Notes: generated from the letters alone by a model not told the origin. A stretch of DNA of 64,000 nt from Rhizobium leguminosarum bv. trifolii WSM1325 (GCA_000023185.1 CP001623.1:186001-250000); one strand, 5' to 3'. Shown: positions 35,329 to 44,879, counted from the first letter of the stretch. Program-made: numbers and translations.

Positions 35329-36582
35329 CTAGTATCCATGGGCGCGCATCCGATCGATGTACCAGCTGGCGAACTTGTCGAGGTTCGTCTCGGAAAAGCG
35401 GGAGTAGGGGCCAGGCTGATAGGCCGGGTCGAGAGTGCCTGCATGGGAGCGCGCGACGAGATCGGCGTCCTGGTCCGTCGTCGCGACCCAGACATCCGTC
35501 AGCTTGTCGAGATCGTAGTCCACGCCTTCGACGGCGTCCTTGTGGACCAGCCACTTGGTTCTCACAAGCGTCTTGCCCGCCGAGAGCGGGATGACGGTTG
35601 CCACCACGGCATGGTCGCCCATGAAGTGGTTCCAGCTGTTGTGGCCCCAAAGATGCGTGTCGCCGAGATCCTTGCGGGTCATATGCCCAAGAAGCTTGGA
35701 GGACGCGGCGGTGGCGTCGTGGGTCTGGGATTCGCCGGCGCCTGCGATGATCAGCCGCTGGGTGCGGAAGTTGGTGGCGCAGTCGGCGAGCTGCTCGACG
35801 GCCGCCGAGGGAAAGCCGTCGGACTCCCACGCGTTTGTGCGCTCTTCATACAGCCTGAAATGCTCCTCGGCCTGTTCGCGATCCTCCGGGCTCAGCGTCT
35901 CGGGGTCGAAGCCGAAGTCGAGATCGACGAAGGAGACGCAAAGCTCCGGATGGTTCGCGGAGCAATGGTAGCATTCGCGATTGTTTTCCATCGTCAGCTT
36001 CCAGTTGCCATCCTCGATGACATCCGTTTGGAAGGCAACCTTTGCGTTCCGGATGTCGTAGGGGGCGAGGCGCTCGGTCATGGCCTGTTCGAGGAGAGCA
36101 ATGTCCTCGGGCGGATTGTCGGAGAGACAGACATAAATCAGCCCGCCGATCGACTTGAAAGTGACGGGCTTGAGGCTCCGACACTCCTTGTCGAAGTCCT
36201 TGCCCATGTGAGGCGCGTAGCTGAGCTCACCCGTCAGTTCGTATGTCCAGGTGTGATAGGGACAGACGAGCTTCGAGACGATCGACTTGCCCGGATCGAG
36301 AAGGCGGGAGCCGCGATGGCGACAGACATTGTGCAGGACGCGAATTTCTCCGTCGTCGTCACGCAGAAGGATCAGGCTCGTCTTGCCGATATCGATCACC
36401 GTGGCGTCACCGGGTTCGGGGACATCGCAATCGAGACCGACACAGATCCAGTGATTGTGGAAGAAGACGTCGATGTCTGCTTCAAACACGTCTTCTCTGA
36501 CGTAAAGGCCGGCCGGCAGGGAGTGACCGTTGGCACGAGCGTCGAGAAGGGCAGAAATGGACGATGGGAGCTTGTTTAGCAT
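35329..36582 (-). CDS. stc2: Rieske non-haem iron oxygenase, stachydrine/glycine betaine demethylase type
   Basis: A 417-residue terminal oxygenase. The Rieske 2Fe-2S centre is CRHRGSRLL (about 89) plus CPYHTW (about 109). The mononuclear iron ligands are in NNRECYHCSANHPEL (two histidines five apart) with a downstream aspartate. It resembles Stc2 of S. meliloti, which removes a methyl from stachydrine as formaldehyde, and GbcA, which acts on glycine betaine. Which substrate is right cannot be told from the motifs; the surrounding stcD and formaldehyde genes favour stachydrine. It is the first gene of an operon with its reductase and an M24 protein and is divergent from a LysR gene. Confidence 0.85.
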   Translation of the reverse strand: MLNKLPSSISALLDARANGHSLPAGLYVREDVFEADIDVFFHNHWICVGLDCDVPEPGDATVIDIGKTSLILLRDDDGEIRVLHNVCRHRGSRLLDPGKSIVSKLVCPYHTWTYELTGELSYAPHMGKDFDKECRSLKPVTFKSIGGLIYVCLSDNPPEDIALLEQAMTERLAPYDIRNAKVAFQTDVIEDGNWKLTMENNRECYHCSANHPELCVSFVDLDFGFDPETLSPEDREQAEEHFRLYEERTNAWESDGFPSAAVEQLADCATNFRTQRLIIAGAGESQTHDATAASSKLLGHMTRKDLGDTHLWGHNSWNHFMGDHAVVATVIPLSAGKTLVRTKWLVHKDAVEGVDYDLDKLTDVWVATTDQDADLVARSHAGTLDPAYQPGPYSRFSETNLDKFASWYIDRMRAHGY

Positions 36583-36657
36583 CAGAACCTCTTATGCGAG
36601 AGTTTCCCCAGATTGCCCTTGCAGTTCCGATGTTTCAACGGCATAAAAAATTAGGTT

Positions 36658-36678
36658 CGCATAAGTTTTTATCATGCG
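36658..36678. promoter_or_regulatory. LysR-type box in the Rieske/LysR divergent promoter
   Basis: CGCAT-N11-ATGCG (36658-36678) is a perfect five-base palindrome with the T-N11-A geometry typical of LysR binding sites. A second GCATAA lies 18 bases to the left (36641-36646), and ATAAAAA (36643-36649) mirrors TTTTTAT (36666-36672). The box ends just before the first possible LysR start, which favours autoregulation and the later start at 36694. Confidence 0.6.
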
Positions 36679-36693
36679 ATGAAGGGTTCTGTG

Positions 36694-37581
36694 ATGCACT
36701 TTAGAAGACGGATCCCGTCGCTGACGGCACTGGTGACCCTGGAGGCGGTGCTCAGAAAGAAGAGCTTCACCACGGCTGCGACCGAACTTGGTGTCACCCA
36801 GGCGGCGGTCAGCAGGCAGATTGCATTGCTGGAGGAGGAATTCGGCCAGCCCCTATTCGTGCGCAAGCATCGAGCGATCGAGCCGACGGCGGCATGCATC
36901 AACCTCGGAGCCACTCTGGCCAAGAGCTTTGCCGATATTGCCGAGGGCGTGGAAGCGCTCCAGTCGCGCAGCCAGGACGTGTTGACCATAGGGGCGACCG
37001 TTGCATTCTCTTCTTTTTGGCTGCTGCCGCGGCTGGCCGAGTTTCGCCGTGCGAACCCAGGCATCCTGGTGCGGGTGATATCCCAGGACAGCCCGATCGC
37101 TCTCGATGACGGAGAAGTCGACGTGGCAATTCGATATGGTGTGCCTCCCTTCAGCGATAGCACCGTCATCGCCTCGCACGGCGACGTCATCTGCCCCGTC
37201 TGCTCTCCCGACCATCTCAAGCGTCGCGGCGATGGCCCGCTCGGCTCCGCCGACGAATTCATCGAAACGGACGTTCTCGATCGTTCCTGGTATAGCTGGG
37301 CGCAGTGGTTTTCGCTCACCGGCGCCAACCTCGAGATAAAGCCGTCGCTTCGGTTCAACCACTATACCGAAACCATCGCAGCCGCGCGCGCAGGCCAAGG
37401 GATTGCCTTGGGATGGCGCATGCTGGTGGGGACCTTTCTGGAGGATGGAACCCTGGTGCAGGTCGACGGCGGCGAGCTTGCGGCGGAAGATCGCTACAAC
37501 GTGATCGTGCCCGTCAAAGCCAAGCGAAGCAACGCACGCGACCTTGCCGCCGCCTGGCTGACGGCATCATTGCACGGGTGA
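36694..37581 (+). CDS. LysR-family regulator divergent from the Rieske oxygenase
   Basis: About 295 residues of the GcvA-like LysR group. The N-terminal helix-turn-helix reads SFTTAATELGVTQAAVSRQI, and the effector domain runs from about 90 with LTIGATVAFSSFWLLPRL. The ATG at 36694 has AAGGG eight bases upstream; the ATG at 36679 would overlap the LysR box. Likely controls the Rieske-reductase-M24 operon. Convergent with the next gene, 11 bases apart. Confidence 0.85.
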   Translation: MHFRRRIPSLTALVTLEAVLRKKSFTTAATELGVTQAAVSRQIALLEEEFGQPLFVRKHRAIEPTAACINLGATLAKSFADIAEGVEALQSRSQDVLTIGATVAFSSFWLLPRLAEFRRANPGILVRVISQDSPIALDDGEVDVAIRYGVPPFSDSTVIASHGDVICPVCSPDHLKRRGDGPLGSADEFIETDVLDRSWYSWAQWFSLTGANLEIKPSLRFNHYTETIAAARAGQGIALGWRMLVGTFLEDGTLVQVDGGELAAEDRYNVIVPVKAKRSNARDLAAAWLTASLHG

Positions 37582-37592
37582 TCGAAGCGTGG

Positions 37593-39245
37593 TCACAAAC
37601 CCAGCCCGACGGTTGCCGTCCGGTGAACGCCTTTCGGGACGAAGGCGAAGCGATCTGACAGGCCGAGAAAATCGGCCGCCAGGTGAATGACGGAAAGCCA
37701 CATTTCCGTCCCCTGCAAGCTCGGTTCACCACCATCGGCAAACGGGAATCCTTCGCCATCCCGCCATCTATCCAGCGCCCTTGAGATGACCTTGCGGGCG
37801 ATCGCCTCGCCGTCGGCCCGTCTGTAGTCGGTCTGCCGGGCAATCAGCAGCAGAGGATGAATCGTATCGAGCAGGTTGCACGCATTGTATTTTGCAGCAA
37901 CGAAGCCCTTGTGGTTGCGATAGTTGAGATGAACCGTTTCGAGTGAGGCGTGCGGGTGGGGAAGTGCCACGCCGAACTGGGCGTAGGTGCCGCGCGTCAG
38001 GCGATAAAAGCCGTTCACCGGTTGAAGCCATCCTTCCGCCGCGGTCGGTTCACCCCACAACCCCGAAACGCTGTTGGCATTGCGGCTTAGCCATTCGAAG
38101 AGCGCCTGCCGTGAATGCCTGATGCCGAAAGACTTCGCATTGAAGTACATGGCAGTTCCGATCGCATCGACCACGCTTCCGGCGTGCCATGCCCGGGTCG
38201 ACCAGGGCAGGGCGCTCAGCCATTCATCCAGTTCCCCGGCCTCGAGCTCGACTGCGTGGACGGGTTGGCGCGGACCTGAACCAAGCAGTTCAAGTGCATA
38301 GCCAACCGCAAGGACGTTATAGAGCGCCTTTGGATCATCCCTCAGCGCCTTGCCAAGGATGCGCGAATGTCCTTCCGGGAAAAGGCCGGTCTCTCGGTCC
38401 TGAAGACCTTGGAGACGCTCGACGGTCTCCGCCGCATCGAGATCGGGCGGCAGGTGGCCGAAGCCGGCAGCGATCTCGATTGCATCGCAGAGGTGCCGGA
38501 TCGCCGGTCTGCGGATGCCGTCCGCTTCCAGCGATTCATAGGACCCTCGCGTTTTCCAGCGTGCAAGGATGTCCGGCCACTGGTCTTTCGCTTTCTGGCC
38601 GAGCCTCACCAATTGATCTTCGATGTCGCCGGTGCCGGTTTTCGTCGGCGCCGAGCCTCGGCTTCGCAGCACCCGGGCGGGCACGCCACCGGCAATTGCC
38701 ATGGCGGGAATGTCCCCCGTGACCACAGCGCCGGCGGCGATCACCGCACCGTTTCCAATTGTTGCGCCATCGAGGATCACGCAATTTGCGCCGATCCAGA
38801 CATCGTCGCCGATCGCGATGCCGATGCTGACGACGCCCTGGCGGTGTATAGGAATGGTCGGATCGTCGAAGCCATGATTGAAGCCGACGATCGATGCATG
38901 CGAAGCAATCCGAACGCCATGACCGCACGTCACCGTTCCGGAAACACAGGCATAGGGATTGATGGTGCAATCGTCGCCGAGGATCACATGGCCGCGAACG
39001 AGCGCGTGCCCGGCGATCCAGGACCGCTCGCCCATCGTCAGGCTTTCGGTGAAGATTGCGGCATGCTCGGCAATGTAGGACGTCTCGGCCAGTTCCGCAC
39101 TGCATGATCGCCTGAGTTCCGCCTTGCGGGCGAGGTGAGTGGGATGACGGAGGTCAGACGCAATGTGTTCCCAGGTCAGGTATTGAAGCCTGCGCGCTTC
39201 CTTCTCTTCGCTCACTGACGATTGCGGGCTATTGACGTGATCCAT
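37593..39245 (-). CDS. Hexapeptide acyltransferase fused to a helical-toroid-like domain
   Basis: A 550-residue fusion. Residues about 55-225 form a left-handed beta-helix O-acetyltransferase of the maltose/virginiamycin type, with hexapeptide turns such as IGDDVWIGANCVILDGATIG and IAGGVPARVLRSRG and a catalytic histidine in VGFNHGF. Residues about 255-550 are helix-rich with repeated aromatic and Asp/Glu patches (DRETGLFPEGH, VSGLWGEPTA, GEGFPFADGG). This suggests an alpha/alpha-toroid (terpenoid-cyclase or glycosidase-like) fold. I do not recognise the pairing. Sugar or polysaccharide modification is a guess. Start at MDHVNSP with GAGGAG five bases upstream. Confidence 0.7.
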   Translation of the reverse strand: MDHVNSPQSSVSEEKEARRLQYLTWEHIASDLRHPTHLARKAELRRSCSAELAETSYIAEHAAIFTESLTMGERSWIAGHALVRGHVILGDDCTINPYACVSGTVTCGHGVRIASHASIVGFNHGFDDPTIPIHRQGVVSIGIAIGDDVWIGANCVILDGATIGNGAVIAAGAVVTGDIPAMAIAGGVPARVLRSRGSAPTKTGTGDIEDQLVRLGQKAKDQWPDILARWKTRGSYESLEADGIRRPAIRHLCDAIEIAAGFGHLPPDLDAAETVERLQGLQDRETGLFPEGHSRILGKALRDDPKALYNVLAVGYALELLGSGPRQPVHAVELEAGELDEWLSALPWSTRAWHAGSVVDAIGTAMYFNAKSFGIRHSRQALFEWLSRNANSVSGLWGEPTAAEGWLQPVNGFYRLTRGTYAQFGVALPHPHASLETVHLNYRNHKGFVAAKYNACNLLDTIHPLLLIARQTDYRRADGEAIARKVISRALDRWRDGEGFPFADGGEPSLQGTEMWLSVIHLAADFLGLSDRFAFVPKGVHRTATVGLGL

Positions 39246-39526
39246 TCTGCTCCTCATTCCCGGGTTCAACCGCAGAATATTCGTCTGACTCAGCGATCCA
39301 TTGCCTCGCTGCATCAGACGGCCTGATCCGTCGAAAATCAAGACTTCCGACAATGGCGGCGCAGCCCTGGTTGAAATGGGGTCCGGCCTCCCGGCGACCG
39401 ATGCGATCACAAGCGCTCATAGCGGTTTGCCGTGTGGGCGGCCGAATTCGCGATTTGCAGAGGCGTCATGCGCCACGCACCGATCATCGGCAACGCGCTG
39501 AGCCATCTGGAAACCGTGAAGTCGAG

Positions 39527-41524
39527 TTAAGCCGCGTTCAGAAGTTCAGCGCTAACCGGCATTCCCATATGAAAGCCCTGGACGCGGTCGATGCGAAGAT
39601 CCTTGAGAAGGGAAAATTGTGCTGCAGTTTCGACGCCTTCCACCAGGATCGTATTCCCACGATTGCGGATGAGAGCAATCATGTCCTGAAGCATCGTCAG
39701 ACCGCGTGGGTTCGAGCAGTCGTGCAGGAAGGTTCTGTCGACTTTGACCGTCTGAAACTCGATTGCCCTCAGCCAAGAGAGGCCCGCGAAACCGCAGCCG
39801 AAGTCGTCAAGCCAGATCTCGACGCCGAGTGCCCGCAGATCGGCAATGCATTTAAGCACCTCCGACTGCATATCCATGTCCAGGCCCTCGGTGACTTCCA
39901 AGGCTAGTCGCGACCCGCAAACCCCGCACCGATCAAGGATATCAGCGACACTGGCAGCAAAGCCGGGGGAACGCAGTTGTATCGGCGACACGTTGACGCT
40001 GACGGTCGCCATGCGATCGGTCATCAGTATATCCCGGCATGCCGTCTCGATCGCCCACCTGCCCAGTTCGAGGATAGCACCACTTCGTTCGGCAACCGGG
40101 ATGAATGTCTTCGGCGAAATCGCGGTGCCGTCCGGCATCCTGAGGCGCATCAAAGCCTCGACAGCCCTTGCTTTCCCGTTCGTCACGTCGAAGATCGGTT
40201 GGTACACGAGCGAGACCAGTTTGCGATCGATGGCGGCCGCCAGCAGCGGGACGAGTTTGCCAGCATGGTCGTCGGGGCGAGGCAAAAACGGATCAAAACT
40301 GCGAATGCAGTTTCGGCCACTTGCTTTGGCATTGTAGAGAGCAAGGTCGGCTTCACGGACTATTCGTTCAACTTTCTCTCCAACTTTCTCGCGGGTGAAG
40401 GCGACGCCGATGCTGACGGTTACGGTCGACATATCATCTGGTCGCTCGTCGTGAGCAATCGCCAAAGACTCGACTTCCATTCTGATCTTCTCGGCGAGAG
40501 TCATCGCAACCTTGGGAAGGGCAGCCGGCATGACCACGATAAACTCCTCGCCACCATACCTGCCGATCATGCCATCCGACGACCCGACAACCGCCTTCAG
40601 CGCATTGGCGATGACAGTCAGGCATCGGTCTCCTTCCTGATGTCCGTAGCGATCATTGAAGCGTTTGAAAAAGTCGACGTCGATGAGGAACACGGAGAAG
40701 TCGCGGCGTTCGTCTTTCCAGGCGGCCCAGCATTCGTCGAGCCGCCGATCCAGCGCGCGTCTGTTGCCTATGCCTGTCAGGTAGTCAGTATGTGAAAGCT
40801 CGAGCAGTGACCTTCCGCGCTCGGACGCTTCCCAATGCTGGTGGCGAGCTTCCGCCGCGTTCAGCAACACATTTCGACGCTCCACGTTCAATCGCCAATT
40901 GACGAACGACGTGAAGGCAAAGCACGAAATGTAGAACATGCCGAAGGCAAGCTTGTAGGTCTCGCTTGAAGGAAAAAATTCCACGATCGTAATGAAAAAT
41001 GCGCATAGAACGAGGCCCGAGGTGATCACCGAAAGCCGAAACGGGAAACTGAAAAACAGGTTGGCGCCCATCATGAAGATGGCGCCGAATATCATGTAGT
41101 ATGACATGGCGGTGACGTCGCGTGTGGCAATCGCCGGGTAAAGCCAGCCCACATAGCCCACAAGAAGTGCAGTGGCACATGTGATGTCAAGCCAGACGGT
41201 TTTCGCGTTTGCCAGGCGCAGGGTCTCGAAAACCAGCAGCGCGATCGTTGCAACGACGAATCGCGCGGCGATCGTCACAGGGGCGACATCGGGGATCAGC
41301 CATCGGTCGGGAAGTGCGAAGGCCACATAAACGGCAACCGCGATCCAAAGACCATGCCGTGAGCTCCGCCTTCGGACAGCATCATTTTCAGTTTTCAGAG
41401 ACTTGAGGGCCTCAGCGAATGAAAAACTGGCGGTGGATTCGTCGTGCTGGACATTAGCGTAAGGCGCGATCATGCAATAACACCGGCCTGACAACCATCT
41501 AAAGTATGTTGAAAAGTAAGCCAT
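39527..41524 (-). CDS. GGDEF-EAL cyclic-di-GMP enzyme with membrane sensor
   Basis: About 665 residues. The N-terminal membrane region has five to six hydrophobic spans (WIAVAVYVAFALP, VTIAARFVVATIALL, ITCATALLVGYVGW, YYMIFGAIFMMGANLFF, GLVLCAFFITIVEFF). A GGDEF domain follows with RYGGEEFIVV but no arginine in the I-site position. The EAL domain has EALMRL, VNVSPIQL, EVTEG, DDFGCGF, VKVDR and GFHMG, so catalytic residues are kept. It may both make and degrade c-di-GMP. Start uncertain: ATG at 41524 with GGAGG ten bases upstream, ATG at 41473 or a TTG further upstream. The 280 bases beyond its 3' end hold no gene. Confidence 0.85.
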   Translation of the reverse strand: MAYFSTYFRWLSGRCYCMIAPYANVQHDESTASFSFAEALKSLKTENDAVRRRSSRHGLWIAVAVYVAFALPDRWLIPDVAPVTIAARFVVATIALLVFETLRLANAKTVWLDITCATALLVGYVGWLYPAIATRDVTAMSYYMIFGAIFMMGANLFFSFPFRLSVITSGLVLCAFFITIVEFFPSSETYKLAFGMFYISCFAFTSFVNWRLNVERRNVLLNAAEARHQHWEASERGRSLLELSHTDYLTGIGNRRALDRRLDECWAAWKDERRDFSVFLIDVDFFKRFNDRYGHQEGDRCLTVIANALKAVVGSSDGMIGRYGGEEFIVVMPAALPKVAMTLAEKIRMEVESLAIAHDERPDDMSTVTVSIGVAFTREKVGEKVERIVREADLALYNAKASGRNCIRSFDPFLPRPDDHAGKLVPLLAAAIDRKLVSLVYQPIFDVTNGKARAVEALMRLRMPDGTAISPKTFIPVAERSGAILELGRWAIETACRDILMTDRMATVSVNVSPIQLRSPGFAASVADILDRCGVCGSRLALEVTEGLDMDMQSEVLKCIADLRALGVEIWLDDFGCGFAGLSWLRAIEFQTVKVDRTFLHDCSNPRGLTMLQDMIALIRNRGNTILVEGVETAAQFSLLKDLRIDRVQGFHMGMPVSAELLNAA

Positions 41525-41704
41525 ACTTCGGCGCCCTCCAAAATCGCGTTCGGCAATCTGCAACCGGTTTGTCTTATTGCTTAGCTTTGTTAGAGGGGTA
41601 GCATCTGACCCGCAAGAGTAGAATTACCCTTATCCCGTGTGGATTCTAGTCGCATCCTATTTCGAGGTTGATTATGCTTAACGCTATATCAAGGGGGTCT
41701 CGAA

Positions 41705-42742
41705 ATGGCACAAAGCCTGGTCTTGGACGGTGAAAGTCTTGTTGCGCCCGGCGAAATTCGTCGGATCGCAAGGAGGGTTGCTGCCCCAGATCCCGGCCAA
41801 CTGATCGTTGCCAGAGCCGAGCTTGCCCTCAGCCTTGACGTGTCGACCCGTCAGTTCAAGTCCGGCGTCCCCCCCCATGCGATCATCGAGCGTCTTGCCG
41901 AAGCCTTGCATCAGATACGGCGGCGCTTTCATCCGGAGGTGTGGGACGTCATCGTTCCGATCGCGCAATCTCATCCGGTTGCTCACTATCTTCATCAAGA
42001 TCCACTGACCCGCTGGTCGTTCGAAAAACCGCGCGGCTATTCTGGCGACGCACGCCTTCTCGACTTCATCTACGGCCGACCTGAGATTGAGGACGCAGTC
42101 TTATCATCGAGCAACTTGGGACGCTCGATCTACGCCTACACTCGAAATGCTTCGTCGTCCGTCGCGGTGAGGGAGCGTCGAGACATTCTGGCTCGCCGCG
42201 TTGACGAAATCGCTTCGGCCCGGCCTGGTTCCACCGAAGTCCTCGCCATCGCCGCCGGGCATCTTCGTGAGGGGCCTTTGTCGTGCGCGCTCAGCGCCGG
42301 CGCGATCAGACGCTGGGTGGCGTTGGATCAAGACCCGATGAGCGTTGGAACCGTCGCCCGCGATTTCGCCGGCACGTCCGTCGAGGCGGTGAACGGGTCG
42401 GTCAAATCCCTGCTCGGTGGGAGGCATGCGCTTGGAATGTTCGATTTCGTTTATGCCGCGGGTCTCTATGACTATTTGCCAGACGCAGTAGCCGTAAGGC
42501 TGACCAAGAAGTGCGTCAGCATGCTGAGGCCTGGCGGCACATTCCTATTTGCCAACTTCTCCCCGGAGACGGACGTCGATGGCTATATGGAGACCTTCAT
42601 GAACTGGGCGCTGCTGTTGCGGTCAGAACGAGAGATGGGCTTGATCGCCAGTGAAAGCGTGACCGGGACGGATGTGAAGGTGTCTGTTTGGCCCGGCTCA
42701 AACCGCAGCATTGTCTACTGTGAAATTCAAAGACCGCATTAG
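41705..42742 (+). CDS. Class I SAM-dependent methyltransferase
   Basis: A 345-residue protein. The N-terminal 120 residues include LTRWSFEKPRGYSGDARLLD, a segment I recall from methyltransferases annotated as extracellular-factor synthesis proteins. The C-terminal Rossmann methyltransferase has a degenerate motif I (VLAIAAGHLREGPLS) and a late motif FDFVYAAGLYDYLPD...MLRPGGTFLFANF. Substrate unknown. GGGGG precedes the ATG. Divergent from the GGDEF-EAL gene across 180 bases. Confidence 0.75.
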   Translation: MAQSLVLDGESLVAPGEIRRIARRVAAPDPGQLIVARAELALSLDVSTRQFKSGVPPHAIIERLAEALHQIRRRFHPEVWDVIVPIAQSHPVAHYLHQDPLTRWSFEKPRGYSGDARLLDFIYGRPEIEDAVLSSSNLGRSIYAYTRNASSSVAVRERRDILARRVDEIASARPGSTEVLAIAAGHLREGPLSCALSAGAIRRWVALDQDPMSVGTVARDFAGTSVEAVNGSVKSLLGGRHALGMFDFVYAAGLYDYLPDAVAVRLTKKCVSMLRPGGTFLFANFSPETDVDGYMETFMNWALLLRSEREMGLIASESVTGTDVKVSVWPGSNRSIVYCEIQRPH

Positions 42743-42865
42743 GCCGCATGTCTGCCTTCCAATCCGGTAGTCTTCGGGCAGTCGTTTAGTTCAAACCCGG
42801 GGCGACCCTATCAGAGGCTGCATGAGAAAGGGCGTGGTTGCTCTCAGCCACGGCCTTCGAGTTTT

Positions 42866-43723
42866 TTATCGGCCGGGGCAAATCAGACGGCCCATGGCTG
42901 TGTCCAGTGTGGTCGTGCCCTTCACCGGCTCGCCCTCGAACCGGATCCAGCCTTCGTTGAAGCCATCGATCATACGCATCCGCGGGAGGGGGTTCTGCAT
43001 GCCCTGATCGGTGAAAATCTGCTCCCAGGTGTCGCGGGCGACCGGCTCCGCCCGGACGGGTTTGCCGAGGACGGACGATAAGACAGCGGCGATATCGTTG
43101 GGCGTGACGCCCTCTGGCCCCATCAATTCGACGACCTGCTTGCCCACCCACTCCTGCTGCAGCAGTTCTGCCGCCTTGGCTCCGACGTCGAAGACAGAAA
43201 CCATCGGATAGGGCTGATCGAGCGGCTGCAGGAAGCTCGAGAGGACACAGGTCTCGCGCGCCGGCGCGATATCCCAGGCCGTGTTCTCCATGAACCAGCC
43301 GGCACGCAGAAAGGCGATCGGCATTGGCAAGGCAGATAACTTCTGTTCGACGAGACCGAGCTGGCTCAAGAGGTTAGGTTCCCTGGCCTGCGCGCCGATG
43401 GTGGAGAGGCAAACGACCTTGGCAGGACGAGACGAATGAAGCGCGGTGTTCAGGGCGGCAATGACAGCGCGCACTTCCATCAAGCCAGGGGTCGGATCGA
43501 AGGTCGGCGGGATCAGCAGAAAGACGCCGTCGGCGCCGGCGAAAGCCTTGGTGAGCGCATCGGCGTCGGTCATCTCGGCCAAGGCCAGTTCCGCGCCTTT
43601 GTCCTTCCATTCCGCTGCTTTCTCCGCATTGCGCGCGACGGCGCGTATCGGCACCCCCGCCTTCAGCAGACGCGCGGCGACAATGCCTCCGACTTGGCCT
43701 GTTACTCCGGTGATCACAAACAT
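42866..43723 (-). CDS. NmrA-like NAD(P)-binding oxidoreductase
   Basis: A 285-residue short-chain/NmrA-type protein. The nucleotide-binding motif is VITGVTGQVGGIVAARLL at the very N-terminus, and the central LSTIGAQ and FLRAGWFMEN segments replace the classical YxxxK site. This is typical of NmrA sensors or quinone/isoflavone reductase-like enzymes. Divergent from a LysR gene, which probably controls it. Confidence 0.82.
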   Translation of the reverse strand: MFVITGVTGQVGGIVAARLLKAGVPIRAVARNAEKAAEWKDKGAELALAEMTDADALTKAFAGADGVFLLIPPTFDPTPGLMEVRAVIAALNTALHSSRPAKVVCLSTIGAQAREPNLLSQLGLVEQKLSALPMPIAFLRAGWFMENTAWDIAPARETCVLSSFLQPLDQPYPMVSVFDVGAKAAELLQQEWVGKQVVELMGPEGVTPNDIAAVLSSVLGKPVRAEPVARDTWEQIFTDQGMQNPLPRMRMIDGFNEGWIRFEGEPVKGTTTLDTAMGRLICPGR

Positions 43724-43776
43724 GGTTGGACTCCTTTGCTGCCTTCACCGCCAGCAGGTTGGCGGTGTGTTACGCT

Positions 43777-43827
43777 AATCATGTCCTTTGGCGGCATTTG
43801 ACTGAAGCGCGCTTCTGTCACATGATT
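43777..43827. promoter_or_regulatory. Inverted repeat between the NmrA-like and LysR genes
   Basis: AATCATGT (43777-43784) and ACATGATT (43820-43827) are exact reverse complements with a 35-base spacer. They lie centrally in the 129-base divergent promoter region. This is a candidate two-site operator for the adjacent LysR protein. Confidence 0.5.
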
Positions 43828-43852
43828 GGTGACTAAAAATCACGGATGCCCG

Positions 43853-44749
43853 ATGTTTGACGGACGATTATTGAATGGCGTGAGCGTACTGGCCGCCGTT
43901 ATCCAGAGCGGAAGTTTCGCGCGGGCGGCGGAGTCAATGGGACTATCGGCGTCGGGTGTCAGCCGCGCCATTTCCCGACTGGAGGGGCGGATCGGTCTGC
44001 GGCTGCTCGACCGGACAACACGCACGATGCGGCTGACCGATGACGGCGCGCGGTTCTACGAACAGGTGGCCCCACTCTTGAGCGGTATCGAAGAGGCTGC
44101 GCAGACAGCTGTTGGCGCCAGACAGGCGGTGCGTGGCCGACTGCGAGTCAATGTCGATCCATATTTCTCACGCCTTGTGCTCGGCCCCCGGCTCGGCGCC
44201 TTCCTCGATCGTTACCCGGATATCCAGATCGAGATCATCACCCGCAACGAGATCGGCGATCTTGTTGCTGATGGCATGGACGTCGCGGTGCGCTTTGGCG
44301 AGCCTGCACAGAGGTCGCTTATTTCGCGCCTGTTGATGCAGACGCGCGTGATCACGATTGCGGCTCCCGCTTATATCGAGCGGTTTGGTCGGCCGAGCCG
44401 TCCACAGGATTTGAGCGAGCATACCTGTATCCAGTTCCAGGACCCGCTGACTGCAAGGCCTTTCGAATGGGAGCTTCGGTGGGGTGAAGAGGTCGTCTCG
44501 ATCGAGACCCGCAGCCGCATTTTAGTCAACGATGCCGGCACGACCTTGGCGACCTGCCTTGCGGGGATAGGCATCGCGCAAGTCTTCTCACTCGGGATGG
44601 CGGATTATCTGAGCAATGGGCAGCTCGTGAACCTCTTTCCCGACTGGTCGGACGAGACATTCCCGCTCTACGCCTTTTATCCCTCGCGTCAGCATATTCC
44701 GGCTAAGGTCAGGGCCCTTATAGATTTCTGCGTCGAGATCATCAAATAG
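43853..44749 (+). CDS. LysR-family regulator
   Basis: About 298 residues with the helix-turn-helix SFARAAESMGLSASGVSRAI followed by LEGRIGLRLLDRTTRTMRLTDDG, the typical linker. The effector domain starts near VRGRLRVNVDPYFSRLVLGP. Divergent from the NmrA-like gene it probably regulates. The ATG at 43853 was chosen over an upstream TTG. Confidence 0.87.
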   Translation: MFDGRLLNGVSVLAAVIQSGSFARAAESMGLSASGVSRAISRLEGRIGLRLLDRTTRTMRLTDDGARFYEQVAPLLSGIEEAAQTAVGARQAVRGRLRVNVDPYFSRLVLGPRLGAFLDRYPDIQIEIITRNEIGDLVADGMDVAVRFGEPAQRSLISRLLMQTRVITIAAPAYIERFGRPSRPQDLSEHTCIQFQDPLTARPFEWELRWGEEVVSIETRSRILVNDAGTTLATCLAGIGIAQVFSLGMADYLSNGQLVNLFPDWSDETFPLYAFYPSRQHIPAKVRALIDFCVEIIK

Positions 44750-44879
44750 ACGGAGGCGCCGCGTCGCCACTGCCGGCTTAAGCCGGCCGCGGCTTTCTGG
44801 TTCTGGGAAATTTATCGTCTATGGGTTCTTTCATGCTTGGGAGGAAGTCGATGTGATATCTCCGGCCGTAAAGCCCTTG

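Noticed and set aside
35329..36582. Naming the Rieske enzyme gbcA with certainty
   Set aside because: GbcA and Stc2 share motifs; context favours stachydrine but does not settle it.
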